Notes under the pieces: model-generated
Told to the model about the DNA's origin: nothing
Database searches by the model: none
Seen by the model: the letters and a program-made list of their open reading frames with translations, nothing else
In this document: piece by piece, positions 1 to 10,514 of the stretch
How the letters are laid out: the number at the start of each line of letters is the position of its first letter
How positions within the stretch are numbered: the first letter of the stretch is position 1
Position numbers and translations under genes: made by a program
Assembly (NCBI RefSeq): GCF_040958095.1
Contig: NC_091217.1
Location: 8,605,235 to 8,669,234, forward strand
Source: Procambarus clarkii
Lineage: Eukaryota > Arthropoda > Malacostraca > Decapoda > Cambaridae
Direction: 5' to 3'
Length of the DNA: 64,000 nt

Positions 1-590
1 TGTGGGAAGGAACAACGTCAAGTGGAAACCACTGGTGTACCTGCGGAAGCTGTTTATGCCTCAATCTACTGCTGAACATCACATTTGGCCTTATGAACAA
101 TTTGACACAGCATTAGATAAGGAGCCGTCAGCCTTCAAGATAGCCGTGAAGTACCTTCAAGATTTCTTCCCTGAGTGTAAAGGTCAAAGCCAATGTTTTT
201 GTGTGATCACTGGTAAAAGAAGATCCTGGAGTGCAAGGAATTCCCCAAGAAAAGCACTAGGAAGGTGAAGGCGGCTTGGAATATGTCAAAGCGAGTTGGG
301 GCTTCCTGGGCAATCACAGCACTGAACACTGTGTAGCCTGTCGGGACTCTGGTGAAGACCTACAGCACAATGGGCAGCAGGATGTCCCTCAAAGTCCATA
401 TCCGTGAAGCTCATCTTGATAAATTGCAGAACATAGGAGTATACTGGGAGGAGCAGGGGGGAGCGCTTCCACCAGCATACACTGGACTGTGAACGCCACT
501 GCCAAGGACAGTATAATGACACTGTAACGGGAGGCTACATTTGAGGGCTGATTCGTGAAAGTGATCCACAGTATAATTGTAAATCTCGAA
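1..590 (+). pseudogene. Decayed copy of a multicopy arthropod protein of unknown function
   Basis: Reading through frameshifts and stops on the + strand recovers a degraded version of a protein that I recall as present in many copies in arthropod genomes. Its hallmarks are a LVK-Y--MG-RMSLKVHI stretch (about 340-400), then HLDK, an EEQG-ERFHQ block (about 450-475), QGQYN (about 510) and a GLIRESD-QYN-KSRK ending (about 547-587). The first 268 bases stay open and read WGRNNVKWKPLVYLRKLF near the start; the stop follows a frame change. At least two frameshifts and two in-frame stops break the copy, so it cannot encode the full product. The left end is cut by the window edge. The family assignment is from memory; that the copy is broken is visible directly. 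Confidence 0.5.
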
Positions 591-2410
591 AAAAATAATA
601 ATTTCTAAATCTGTCGATTTTGTATAATTTTTGTATAAATAAATTTTAATTTTGATTCATGTTGGTTTTTCTGGCTGTGTGAACGAAAAGGTGCAAATTT
701 GTCCATTTTCTTGTTGGAAATATGTCAATTTCAAAATATCGCTGCTTTGGTTACAAAAGCAAAATTTGAGAGAAATAACAGCCATTTTCTCTACATTTTC
801 AGCATATGCAATTAGTTAATAACGCTACCTAGGAACAAGAATGATTACATTGTGGATATTGGATAAAGACTTTGGGGGAAGGATGTGGACCATTATTCAT
901 CACGTGGGCAAGTCTCTGTAGCCTTTGGATTAGCAGCCATCACGTGTTGATCATTCCTTATAGCTGAGACCCGGACCGCTACTACCTGATCACCGACCAG
1001 CCACCATCTTGCCTGCGACACCAGCTCCAGCGACAGCATTTTGCCAGTTAATCCCCCGCACGTACCATGTGCAGTGTGAAGGGAACCAGCAGGTTCGTAC
1101 CACCATGAGTGACTGCAGGAGGTAGTGAGTTTATGAGGGTGAGTGAAACTGTCCCAACATTCTGTAAGTACAATACTCTCATTTGATCCTTAGTGGTTAT
1201 GCTTTATTTGTCTCTCAAGGTAATCACATTAAGATTATCAAGTCGAACTCTTCCAGTGATTACTTGCAACAGGAAGGGACGGGGAGGGACTGAGGCACCA
1301 GGTTTCGGTGGACACTGTCTTGCCGTAGAGAAGCCGGGAGTTACACCTCCGCTGTGTAGCTCGGTATAACAACGGGTGTGGCAGATCACAAACATGAGAC
1401 ATATAGCTGATTAACATTAGTGTGTATGTAATATCCCATTGACATTGTGGTGAGTTGTTGATTATGCATGCATATCTAAACCCGAGCATCTGATCAGAGC
1501 TCCTCGTGGCCCCCTTTGATAAGCACAGTGTTATCAGTGTTGATTAATTAAGTGTGGTCATTCAGTGTTACACGAGGCTCTGCCTTAGGGAGCCAGTATC
1601 ATTCAGTGCACTATCACATGTCCCTCTGTCCGGATTTGTTTTCGTGTGACCTCAATTAGAGTGAAGAAATCCCAGGTATTTTAGAAATAAGTTTTGTTGA
1701 ATAAAGTTGTTACCAAACACAACGTTTCAATGAAGCCTACTCCCATAGAGACACTACGAGACACTAAATATTAATTATAAGGACCTCTATGAAGCTCCTT
1801 GCCTAAGTATTGCAAGAGATTCGAGCGACCCAAGTAGGACACGATCCCCGGAACACCTGTCTGAGGTCACCCAGAGAGAAGTCCTAAGTGGACAACCTGG
1901 TTTGGAGGTAGGAACGCGTGGCGCGGTTCTGGCATCTGTGTGCTTCCTGGAAGACCTCTGTAAACAGTTTGCCATATGCAAATAAGGCAATAGTCACAAG
2001 CAGAGGAAGTGGGAAATAGTAGAACCCTACACCCCAAACACCTTGAGTGTCCTCCACGATATTATCCATACCCAACACCCAAATGTTTCAGCCATCTCCC
2101 CGTGTTTCACACTCACGCACCTTCCAATCCGCACCTCGGCCCAACATGATCAACATGTCTCCCCCATATATTAAAAGTCATCCCTTCTCATCTATCCAGT
2201 CTAGTCGTGAAGCCTGTTGAACCGTCTCAATAATCCTAGCTGGTAACACATTCAACAAACTGCAAACTGATGAAACCCCAAACTGCATTACTACACAAAC
2301 AGCGTTGAAAATACAACCATCATAAGAAAGACACAAGCTGGAAATAGGAGTTTATCTCTTATTGATCAAGAAGTAACTTCAACCATCACAAAATTGAACG
2401 AGAAAGCAGG
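591..2410. other. No gene recognised
   Basis: AT-rich to mixed sequence with many stops in every frame. I see no repeat array, RNA gene or coding similarity here. Confidence 0.5.
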
Positions 2411-2414
2411 AAAC

Positions 2415-2600
2415 CTTTGATGACCAAACCACGCGCCAGAATATGAGGAAACGACGACGTTTCAGTCAGTCCTCGACCTTTATCAACACACATACGACTT
2501 GATAATGGTCCAGGACGGACCGAAACGTTGTCGTCTCCTCATCCTCTGATGTGTGATTTGGTTATCATATCTTCAGCCACGTTATTGTGACTCGTCGTCT
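2415..2600. mobile_element. Foldback (MITE-like) repeat, copy 1
   Basis: An imperfect inverted repeat. The left half carries GACCAAACCACGCG...AACGACGACGTTTC and the right half carries GAAACGTTGTCGTC...GTGTGATTTGGTTA, followed by the tail TTATTGTGACTCGTCGTCTG. The same unit occurs at 42678-42835 and 58800-58945. No coding capacity. Confidence 0.6.
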
Positions 2601-2948
2601 GCACAGGAAACCTTTTTTGGGGAGCATAGATACACGGGAATCTAAACTGCTGGAAGCCTTTACATATTGTATGCCTTCTATGAGTAGACCCGATTGTATC
2701 TTGCACCCTATATTTTGCTTAAGTTCTTCAATTTTATTATACGCTAGTATCTGGAATTCATCATTGTTAAACGCTGGTTTAACCATCAGTATAAAGAAGC
2801 AAAGTTGAAGGCTGTGAAGCTCGAGGGACTAAGAACAATTGACAAAGGACGACATAAAACAGCGATGAACAAGAGGGCCTGGAGTACCTTGGACTGAAAA
2901 GAGAAGCATTGAGGCACAATAACAATGACACGGCAGATGAAACCGAAC

Positions 2949-3148
2949 CCCAGCATAACCTCGCCCACCCCAACACGACCTCGCCCACCCCAACACGACC
3001 TCGTCCACCCCAACACGACCTCGCCCACCCCAACACGACCTCGTCCACCCCAACACGACCTCGCCCACCCCAACACGACCTCGCCCACCCCAACACGACC
3101 TCGCCCACCCCAACACGACCTCGTCCACCCCGACACGACCTCGCCCAC
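2949..3148. repeat. 20-bp minisatellite, about 10 copies
   Basis: Tandem array of a 20-bp unit, CGCCCACCCCAACACGACCT, with a CGCCC/CGTCC variant recurring between units. It stays open in several frames on both strands only because the unit lacks stops. I do not call it coding. Confidence 0.9.
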
Positions 3149-3194
3149 AACTGCCGCAGGAGGAAAACGAGCTCGTGTTTAGGTTTACGTGGAC

Positions 3195-3300
3195 AAGTAC
3201 TTACCTAGCTGTGTTACCTAGCTGTGTTTGATAGGATTGAGCTACGGCTTTTGGGTCCCACCTTTCAATCAGGTTTCTGAGCTTATTAGTCTCTTATTAT
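3195..3300 (+). repeat. Dispersed decapod repeat module (TG-anchored family)
   Basis: Contains ACCTAGCTGTGTT, then GATTGAGCTACGGCTTTTGG and TCCCACCTTTCAATCAG. This is the same module seen next to (TG)n tracts at 3895-4050 (reversed), 32283-32460 and 32486-32612. Confidence 0.45.
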
Positions 3301-3894
3301 ACCAACATTTCAAGTTGTATACGAGTCTTACTTTCACCACTTCTATTCTTAGTGTACTGGACAAGAATTTAAAACATTCCTTTGACTAATTTAGGAACTT
3401 AGTTTCCACTTGTTTCCTCTTGTTCGTATACCACCGATGACAGTCTTTTTATCTATTCCTGCCAATTCATTTGAGTATTTTATATGTGGTGATCATGTTA
3501 CTCACGGTTTTTTCTTCTCTTCCAGTAACATAGGAGTTTAATTATTTTTGTGTTTTCTTTGTAACTTACATCTCTCACCTATGGGACAAGTCTGGTGGCA
3601 TAATTCTGGACGTGAATTGATGAAGAGGCGGGATCCAAGGACTGAAGCTCAGCTCACGCATGCACAACTACAGCCAGTTCTAGTAGGTGATTACACACAC
3701 GCCCACATATAAGTGATGTCAGTGACGGGATTTCCATTGTGTTGTTAATCATTACAACCGATGCCCCCCCCCCCACACACACACACACAGAGTCGTTAGT
3801 AAATGGAATGCACTAGGAAGTGATGTGGTGGAGGCTGACTCCATACACAGTTTCAAATATAGATATGATAGAGCCCAGTAGGCTCGGGAATCTG

Positions 3895-3967
3895 TACACC
3901 AGTTGATTGACAGTTGAGAGGCGGGACCAAAGAGACAAAGCTCAATTCCCGCAAGCACAAATAGCTG

Positions 3968-4050
<83 letters not shown>
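3895..4050 (-). repeat. (CA)n microsatellite with TG-anchored module
   Basis: A pure (AC)n tract of about 80 bp (3971-4050) directly joins a module containing TTGAGAGGCGGGACCAAAGA and GCTCAATTCCCGCAAGCAC. In reverse complement the order is (TG)n, then TGCTTGCGGG, then the TTTGGTCCCGCCTC module. A more diverged reversed copy lies at about 3585-3705. Confidence 0.7.
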
Positions 4051-4052
<2 letters not shown>

Positions 4053-4199
4053 TCAGCCTCGAAGCTGCATTGGGCTGAATAAGGACAAAGCCCGCTCACA
4101 GGCTGTCGGCGAACGCCCCGTGGGATAAAGTTGAAGGCTTGTCGGGGCCCAGCTTACAGAAAGGACAACGAAGGGTTCTGAAAAGGGTGCAGCATAGAA

Positions 4200-4560
4200 G
4201 CAAGAGATAGATGAAGAGAGAGAGAGAATGCGAGATAGGGGGTGAGAGAGAGGGATGACAGATCTGTTACCCTTTCTCCTCTATCTCTCATTCTCTCCCC
4301 ATCCCCCCATAGAGAAATGGGGAGAGAAGATCTCTACAACATGTGCAGAGAAACTGTAACAAGGGAGAGAACGGTGGCAAGAGGGAGACCGAGCGATAAA
4401 TTAGGTAGAGTATGAGAGAGAGAGAGAGAAGATGGCTTTGTTATGGGTGATTTATTGGTGGTCGTGTTGTTGTTGTTGTAGTAAATAGTACTGAAGTGTT
4501 GTTGCTGGTGATTGTGGTGGTAGTAGTGGTGGTGGTGAAGGTGGTGGTAGTGCTTACCTA
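4200..4560. repeat. GA-rich and GTG-rich low-complexity stretch
   Basis: AGAGAG-rich runs (4200-4430), followed by GTTGTTGTT and GTGGTGGTGG runs (4465-4550). No gene seen. Confidence 0.7.
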
Positions 4561-4697
4561 ACAGTGTCGACGGGGTAATGTGGGTTAGCCATACATGCCC
4601 CGTCTGGTAATCTTGTTATAGCTGGTGCGTTCTTCCTCGAATTTGGCCATATAGTTGTGGACGGAGGTGGCTTCCACAACTTCTTGTTGACCACCCG

Positions 4698-4855
4698 ATT
4701 GATTGATTGATGAAGATTAAGCCACCCAAAAGGTGGCACGGGCATGAATAGCCCGTAAGTGGTGGCCCTTTTGAGCCATTACCATATCAATAGATGATAC
4801 TGGAGATCTGAGGAGGTGCGACTGTACCCTACGTGACGGGAGATGTCTCCCGTGA
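4698..4855 (-). mobile_element. 158-bp SINE-like insertion with 11-bp target duplication
   Basis: The element runs from an ATTGATTGATTGATG end through AAGATTAAGCCACCC and GGCACGGGCATGAATAGCCC to CTCCCGTGA. It is flanked by identical 11-bp copies of TTGACCACCCG at 4687-4697 and 4856-4866, as expected for a target-site duplication. The (CAAT)n end is the tail in reverse complement. Truncated relatives sit at 8656-8816. Confidence 0.75.
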
Positions 4856-5039
4856 TTGACCACCCGTATAGTACGAGTATTTCCTTACATTCCTCTCTGT
4901 TTATTTGCGTTTCCAGCTTCCGTCTGTGTCCTCTTCTTGTCCTGCTTTCTCTCTCCATTTATGGTGGATGAGGTAGTGTTGTTGGCGGACGACGGCATTA
5001 CTGGTGGACTGGTGTTGTGGATGTTACTGGTGGTAGTGG

Positions 5040-5092
5040 TGCTGGTAGTGGTAGTGGTGGTGGTGGTGGTGGTGGTGGTGGTGGTGGTAGCT
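5040..5092. repeat. (GTG)n microsatellite
   Basis: A run of GTGGTGGTGG. It creates a spurious valine-rich open frame. Confidence 0.85.
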
Positions 5093-5527
5093 CGACAGTG
5101 TACCAAGAGCCGTGAGCATGAATGTATGAATACCCTCACTTGTCCCATGTCCTGGTGGGGGCTCTTCACTCCTCTCTTCCCTGTTATTCTTCTCTGGTCT
5201 CCTGTGCTCATGTTTATTTACTGTTGTGTTACTCTCGTCTACTACTGTTTTCTCACTGTTGTTTTCCTATTGCTGTTCATGTTCATCAAGATGTACATGA
5301 CCCTTCGGTCTGTTTACAGATAAAGATGTAATACAGAATGTGTCTTCAATATCCTTGAGCAGATGAGTTCGTTAACGTTATCAAATGTTAAAATCTCGCT
5401 ATTTTAATATTGCTACATTATTTAAGTAACTTGCTTATCGGTCCCCTTCTTTACCACAATAAATGCGTCAAACCCTTTTTTAATAAAGTATATGAAATGA
5501 TAAATTTCGCATGATTAATCAGTGCCG

Positions 5528-6791
5528 AGTCGCCGGTTGGCGATACTCGAACTCTCAATACAGGAGCCGGCTGGCGCTACTCGAACTCTCAATACAGGAG
5601 CCGGCTGGCGTTACTCGAACTCTCAATAGAGGAGCCGGCTGGCGCTACTCGAACTCTCAATACAGGAGCCGGCTGGCGCTACTCGAACTCTCAATACAGG
5701 AGCCGGCTGGCGCTACTCGAACTCTCAATACAGGAGCCGGCTGGCGCTACTCGAACTCTCAATACAGGAGCCGGCTGGCGCTAATCGAACTCTCAATACA
5801 GGAGCCGGCTGGCGCTACTCGAACTCTCAATACAGGAGCCGGCTGGCGCTACTCGAACTCTCAATACAGGAGCCGGCTGGCGCTACTCGAACTCTCAATA
5901 CAGGAGCCGGCTGGCGCTACTCGAACTCTCAATAGAGGAGCCGGCTGGCGCTACTCGAACTCTCAATACAGGAGCCGGCTGGCGCTACTCGAACTCTCAA
6001 TAGAGGAGCCGGCTGGCGCTACTCGAACTCTCAATAGAGGAGCCGGCTGGCGTTACTCGAACTCTCAATAGAGAAGCCGGCTGGCGCTACTCGAACTCTC
6101 AATAGAGGAGCCGGCTGGCGTTACTCGAACTCTCAATACAGGAGCCGGCTGGCGCTACTCGAACTCTCAATAGAGGAGCCGGCTGGCGCTACTCGAACTC
6201 TCAATACAGGAGCCGGCTGGCGCTACTCGAACTCTCAATAGAGGAGCCGGCTGGCGTTACTCGAACTCTCAATAGAGGAGCCGGCTGGCGTTACTCGAAC
6301 TCTCAATAGAGAAGCCGGCTGGCGCTACTCGAACTCTCAATACAGGAGCCGGCTGGCGCTACTCGAACTCTCAATACAGGAGCCGGCTGGCGCTACTCGA
6401 ACTCTCAATACAGGAGCCGGCTGGCGCTACTCGAACTCTCAATACAGGAGCCGGCTGGCGCTACTCAAACTCTCAATACAGGAGCCGGCTGGCGCTACTC
6501 GAACTCGCAATACAGGAGCCGGCTGGCGCTACTCGAACTCGCAATACAGGAGCCGGCTGGCGCTACTCGAACTCGCAATACAGGAGCCGGCTGGCGCTAC
6601 TCGAACTCGCAATACAGGAGCCGGCTGGCGCTATTCGAACTCGCAATACAGGAGCCGGCTGGCGCTACTCGAACTCTCAGTATAGGAGCCGGCTGGCGCT
6701 ACTCGAACTCGCAATACAGGAGCCGGCTGGCGCTACTCGAACTCGCAATACAGGAGCCGGCTGGCGCTACTCGAACTCTCAATACAGGAGT
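5528..6791. repeat. 34-bp minisatellite, about 37 copies
   Basis: A tandem array of a 34-bp unit whose core is GGAGCCGGCTGGCGCTACTC followed by GAACTCTCAATACA. The unit is not a multiple of three and has no stop in the common variant, so all three frames chain into a 34-residue period. Variant units cluster: AATAGAGG units at about 5610-6320, and AACTCGCAATA units confined to about 6505-6770. The array is noncoding in my view. It begins with a diverged unit at 5528 and decays at 6791. Confidence 0.95.
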
Positions 6792-7295
6792 CGGTGATAA
6801 ACAAACCGTATAGATTCCAAGAGACTGGATCACGCCTTTAAAGGCTTGTACTTGGTGAGAGCGTACGCGTACAATCGCCTTTCCTCACCAGCTAACCAAC
6901 GCCTTTTCAGCAAACACGGGAAATGACGCGATGGTGTGTTCGCGTGACGCATATCCACTTGTGACAGGAACTAGTTCATGTGCGCGTGACATCAACAGCC
7001 AGACTCTGAATACATAAGGCTGAATGATTCTATTCAGTGAGTGGGAGGGTCTGGAAACAGGAGAAACAGAGCTCTGCTTCAAACAATCTTTCGTTAGTCA
7101 CTTGTTTATTACCCCCCCCTCCCCCACCTCCTTTCCCTGCCTGCCCAGCCTAGAACAGCTTACCAACACAAGAGTCTGAGCCAGCTCGAGGTAACAAGGA
7201 GTCCTTAAACACTGATCAACACCCACTCTTAGACTCAACACCATGAAGCTAGAACCTGATACTTTGATATTACGTCATAATTATTATTACATACA

Positions 7296-7298
<3 letters not shown>

Positions 7299-7352
<54 letters not shown>
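7299..7352. repeat. (CA)n microsatellite
   Basis: Pure CA dinucleotide run. Confidence 0.95.
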
Positions 7353-7354
<2 letters not shown>

Positions 7355-7661
7355 ACTACACTCACACTCACTGACTCCATTTGCTGAGTACAGGATAAAG
7401 AGAACTTCGATTATGCAGCCAGACTATTGCCATACATGCTGGTACGTCAGTGCGTTCCCACAGCACTAAGATACGAGAACGCTTTAATCTACCAATGTCT
7501 CACAAACCGGCTATTGATATTTAGATTAAGACCGTGAAAACGTCGTGCAGGAAATGGCCTGTGATGCAGGATTATACAGCCCATTCCGGCACCACGAGCA
7601 AGTTCAATAAAGTTGAGGGCCAAGCGGTAAATTCCAGGAGATTTACATAGTAAATCTTTAG

Positions 7662-7664
<3 letters not shown>

Positions 7665-7725
<61 letters not shown>

Positions 7726-7765
7726 GCACGCACGCACACACACACACACACACATACATACACAT
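7665..7765. repeat. (CA)n microsatellite with CGCA interruption
   Basis: ACAC run with a short GCACGCAC interruption near 7722-7735. Confidence 0.95.
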
Positions 7766-7921
7766 ACATGTTAGAATGATGGTGTAGAAGACTTAAGGAT
7801 GTTACAATCAGACGAATATAAGAAATTTGGAATTTGAAGAAAGTCCATTGGCCTATGTGACGCAGTTCATGTGTCGCATATGTGTGTGTGTGTGTGTGTG
7901 TGTAAATCACGAAGAAATTTA

Positions 7922-8022
7922 CACGTGATGAATAATGTGACAGTGCCAGACCACGAAGGAAAGATTACGACAGGAATTTCCTGAAGTTCTTTCGTATTTA
8001 ATAATACATCTTCAGAAGGATG
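7922..8022 (+). repeat. Left inverted arm around a Penelope-like remnant
   Basis: Starts CACGTGATGAATAATGTGAC and runs to CATCTTCAGAAGGATG. Its reverse complement is found, diverged and interrupted, at 8633-8655 plus 8829-8904. It follows a short (GT)n tract (7880-7902). Confidence 0.7.
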
Positions 8023-8104
8023 GATTTACAGTTCAGTGGGTACAAGGTATTTTGTAAGTGACACAATTATTTGTCTCATTTACAAAATACGTCACTGTCA
8101 CAAA

Positions 8105-8560
8105 ATATGAATTTTTTCCTCCTCTATATATCTAAGAGCTCTTCGGGTTGTTAGTTCAGAATTCTTGGATGAAGAGTTTAAGAATATTAATTCTATTGGT
8201 CTCAGGCTTTGTTATCCAGTGAGGTTTTTGGAAGTTTGCCGTAGCAAAGCACGTCGTACATATTATAATAATATATGCAGTGAGAAAATTAGCCCCAAAA
8301 ATGTTTTTTACCATATTTTTCTGGGTTCGAAAAATATTGCCAAGGCCTTGAAACTTTCTGATATACATGTATTGTTTAATTACGAACTGTCATTAATATA
8401 CATGTATTTATTGTCATGTGTATATGAGTCTGCTTTAATACACATTACAAAATCATGTCATTTGAACATTAGCAGTAGTTTGTATATTTTAGATCCATTT
8501 TTGATTGATCAGTTAAAGGGCGATTTGAGTAGGATCATTGATATAAATTTATCTCATTAA
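8105..8560 (+). pseudogene. Penelope-like element reverse transcriptase remnant (thumb/linker region)
   Basis: Translation across 8135-8265 reads IYLRALRVVSSEFLDEEF, then NINSIGLRLCYP and FLEVCRSKAR. Known family pattern: the RALR(V/I)-SPEFLDEEF--I--IG--L-YP--FL--C--KA block follows the palm of Penelope-like reverse transcriptases. The frame stays open to 8560, but downstream similarity fades. There is no GIY-YIG endonuclease and no palm region, so this is a fragment of a retroelement protein. The flanking inverted arms fit the terminal-repeat-like arrangement of this class. Confidence 0.65.
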
Positions 8561-8632
8561 TAAATTATTAATCTCCCATTATCTCATTAAAGACACTGTA
8601 CCTCACCTCACCTCCTTCCTGCCTATATATTC

Positions 8633-8904
8633 ATCCTTCTGAAGACGTATTATTATATTTTACGGGCTATTCATGCCCGTGCCACCTCTTGGGTGGCTTA
8701 ATCTTCATCAATCAATCAATCGACGTATTATTCCTCCACAGATCTCCAGTATCATCTCTTGATACTGATAATGACTCAACAGGGCCATTATCAACTTTAA
8801 TTTTTATCAATCAATCGACGTATTATTAAATATGAAAGTCCTTAAGGAAATTCCTGTCTTAATCTTTCTTCGTGGTCTGACACTGTCACATTGTTCATCA
8901 CGTG
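8633..8904 (-). repeat. Right inverted arm, split by a SINE-like insertion
   Basis: CATCCTTCTGAAGACGTATT (8633-8652) and then AATATGAAAG to TGTTCATCACGTG (8829-8904) pair with the left arm at 7922-8022. The break at 8655/8829 is filled by the insertion described at 8656-8816. Confidence 0.7.
8656..8816 (+). mobile_element. Two truncated SINE-like copies in tandem at one target
   Basis: The first piece (8656-8721) carries ACGGGCTATTCATGCCCGTG, GGTGGCTTAATCTTCATC and a (AATC)n tail. The second (8733-8816) carries CAGATCTCCAGTATCATCTC, AACAGGGCCATTA and another CAATCAATC tail. Both match different parts of the 158-bp element at 4698-4855 in reverse complement. GACGTATTATT occurs before, between and after them (8644, 8722, 8817). 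Confidence 0.7.
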
Positions 8905-8914
8905 GACATATGAA

Positions 8915-9035
8915 CACGCCAAGGGGCCATGGAGCCTCTGGCTGTCTGGGTTCGAATCCTTCAAGGGGTGAGGAGTTTTGGGAGCATTACAGACTGTCAA
9001 AAGAGAGAGATACGATTTGCCGAGAATCAAAATAA
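8915..9035 (+). mobile_element. tRNA-derived SINE-like sequence
   Basis: A GGGTTCGAATCC box B-like motif at 8948-8959 follows a weak box A region. No cloverleaf with intact acceptor pairing is evident, so I do not call a functional tRNA. Confidence 0.35.
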
Positions 9036-9102
9036 ATCACAGAGACGTGAAGTGGTTGTGCTCGTGAATACTTATGATAAATTGTTGTGTTTCTGCGTCC
9101 GA

Positions 9103-9106
9103 GCTC

Positions 9107-9143
<37 letters not shown>

Positions 9144-9200
9144 TTATCTGTCTCTGTCTGTCTGTCTGTTTATCTGTCTCTGTCTGTCTGTTTATCTGTC

Positions 9201-9269
<69 letters not shown>
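9103..9269. repeat. (CTGT)n / (TC)n compound microsatellite
   Basis: CTGT tetranucleotide run with TTTATCTGTCTC interruptions, passing into pure (TC)n. Confidence 0.95.
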
Positions 9270-9272
<3 letters not shown>

Positions 9273-9384
9273 AAAGGGGCATCTGCCCTCTTTATCTGAC
9301 TACCCCCACCCCCTCTTCTAGTGTCAATAGTCATCCAGTGAAGTTGTAGTGCTTATAATCTCCCCTTGATTCTGCGGGTGAGCC

Positions 9385-9635
9385 GAGAGGGAAGCGTCGT
9401 GAATGGGGCGGTATAAGGGGTGAATGGGGAGGAACAAGGCGTGAATGGGGGAACAAGGGCAGAATGGGAAGAAACAAGAGATGAATGAGTAGAAACAAGG
9501 GGTGATCGTGCTCGAGGGGTAACAAGGGATGAATGGGGAAGAACAAGGAATGAATGGGGAGGAACAAGACATAAATGGGGGAGGAAGAAGGGAATAATGG
9601 GGAGAAAGAAGGCATGAGTGGGGAGGCACACGAGG
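9385..9635. repeat. Degenerate GAATGGGGAGGAACAAG-type tandem repeat
   Basis: A motif of about 15-20 bp resembling TGAATGGGGAGGAACAAGG recurs about a dozen times with drift. The proline/serine-rich open frames on the minus strand are a by-product. Confidence 0.8.
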
Positions 9636-10319
9636 AACTACTCATGTATGTGTACTCATCTACACACATTCATGCAGGGCCGAGCTCTTAAGCCCTCCGT
9701 GATTTCCCCCCCCCCCCTCCCCACCTCATCACTGGCTCAGTATAATAACTCATATTCACCTTTTCCCCTTATTCACATTCTGGCCTCGACGGCTTACTCA
9801 TCCACTATCTACCATTTATTTACGACTCTTAAACTGCTGAAGTTAATGGTGACACTTCAATGGGGCAATATAGTGTCTCGAGATGCCATTTACGTTCCCT
9901 CGTTCCACCTTCTTCAACTCTACATCTTTATCCACTTAGTCAATTCCCCCCCCCCCCCTTAGAATCTTGTAAGGCGTTATCATGTCTCTTTTATTCCCTC
10001 TTTCGTACAGTGCAGCGAGGTCCAGGTCCCCCTCATTCTGTCTTCTTGGTTCAGAAACGAGTCTTTTTGCATATATTTGGACCTTTTCTAGGATTTTTGA
10101 ATACCAGCAATATCCTCACTTTAATAAGACTATCAAAATCCTCAGATTAGGCAAAATTGTAATTAATTTTGTCAATAAAGATGTTAATAATAATAATAAG
10201 GATTTTTTCCCCAGTGTGTGGTAAGGTATGGGTTCCATGGCGGGGTGGTGACCTCAAGAACGGATCTCGCATACTGGGGATAAAATACTCGAGAGGTTGG
10301 AAGGCAGGAAAGGGGAGAT

Positions 10320-10480
10320 ATAGACAGATACTGTCTCTCTGTCTGTCTGTCTCTGTCTCTCTCTGGGTGAGGTGATGGGGGGAGGGGGTAGGCGAGAGGG
10401 GGATGGGGGAGTTAAGGACGATGATGAGATAATGGTGAGGGTGGGTGACAAGAGAGAGGGGGGGAGGGGAGGGGACGGAG
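10320..10480. repeat. Simple CTGT and purine-rich low-complexity sequence
   Basis: Short CTGTCTCTCTGTCTGTC run followed by GGGGGA/GAGAGGG-rich sequence. Confidence 0.8.
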
Positions 10481-10514
10481 CCGGTACACCCACAACACAC
10501 AATAAATGGGGTAT

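Noticed and set aside
3752-4099. Cys-Val and Thr-His repeat frames at CA/TG tracts (also 7489-7910, 29067-29558, 32603-32975, 40354-40566)
   Set aside because: Dinucleotide repeats are open in every frame; no flanking coding evidence.
4856-5323. 155-codon frame with hydrophobic stretches
   Set aside because: Dominated by a (GTG)n run giving poly-Val; the rest shows no similarity and the start falls at the end of a mobile insertion.
5511-6071. 186-codon open frame with a 34-residue periodic sequence
   Set aside because: It is a by-product of the 34-bp tandem unit lacking stops in all three frames; it ends at a variant unit and continues in another frame.
5528-6791. CRISPR-like array
   Set aside because: Units are contiguous with no unique spacers, in a eukaryotic context. 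The same holds for the other arrays at 2949, 11022, 14262, 14831 and 24905.
9037-9321. Leu/Ser/Val and Arg/Glu/Asp-Thr-Arg repeat frames
   Set aside because: Entirely from the CTGT/TC microsatellite.
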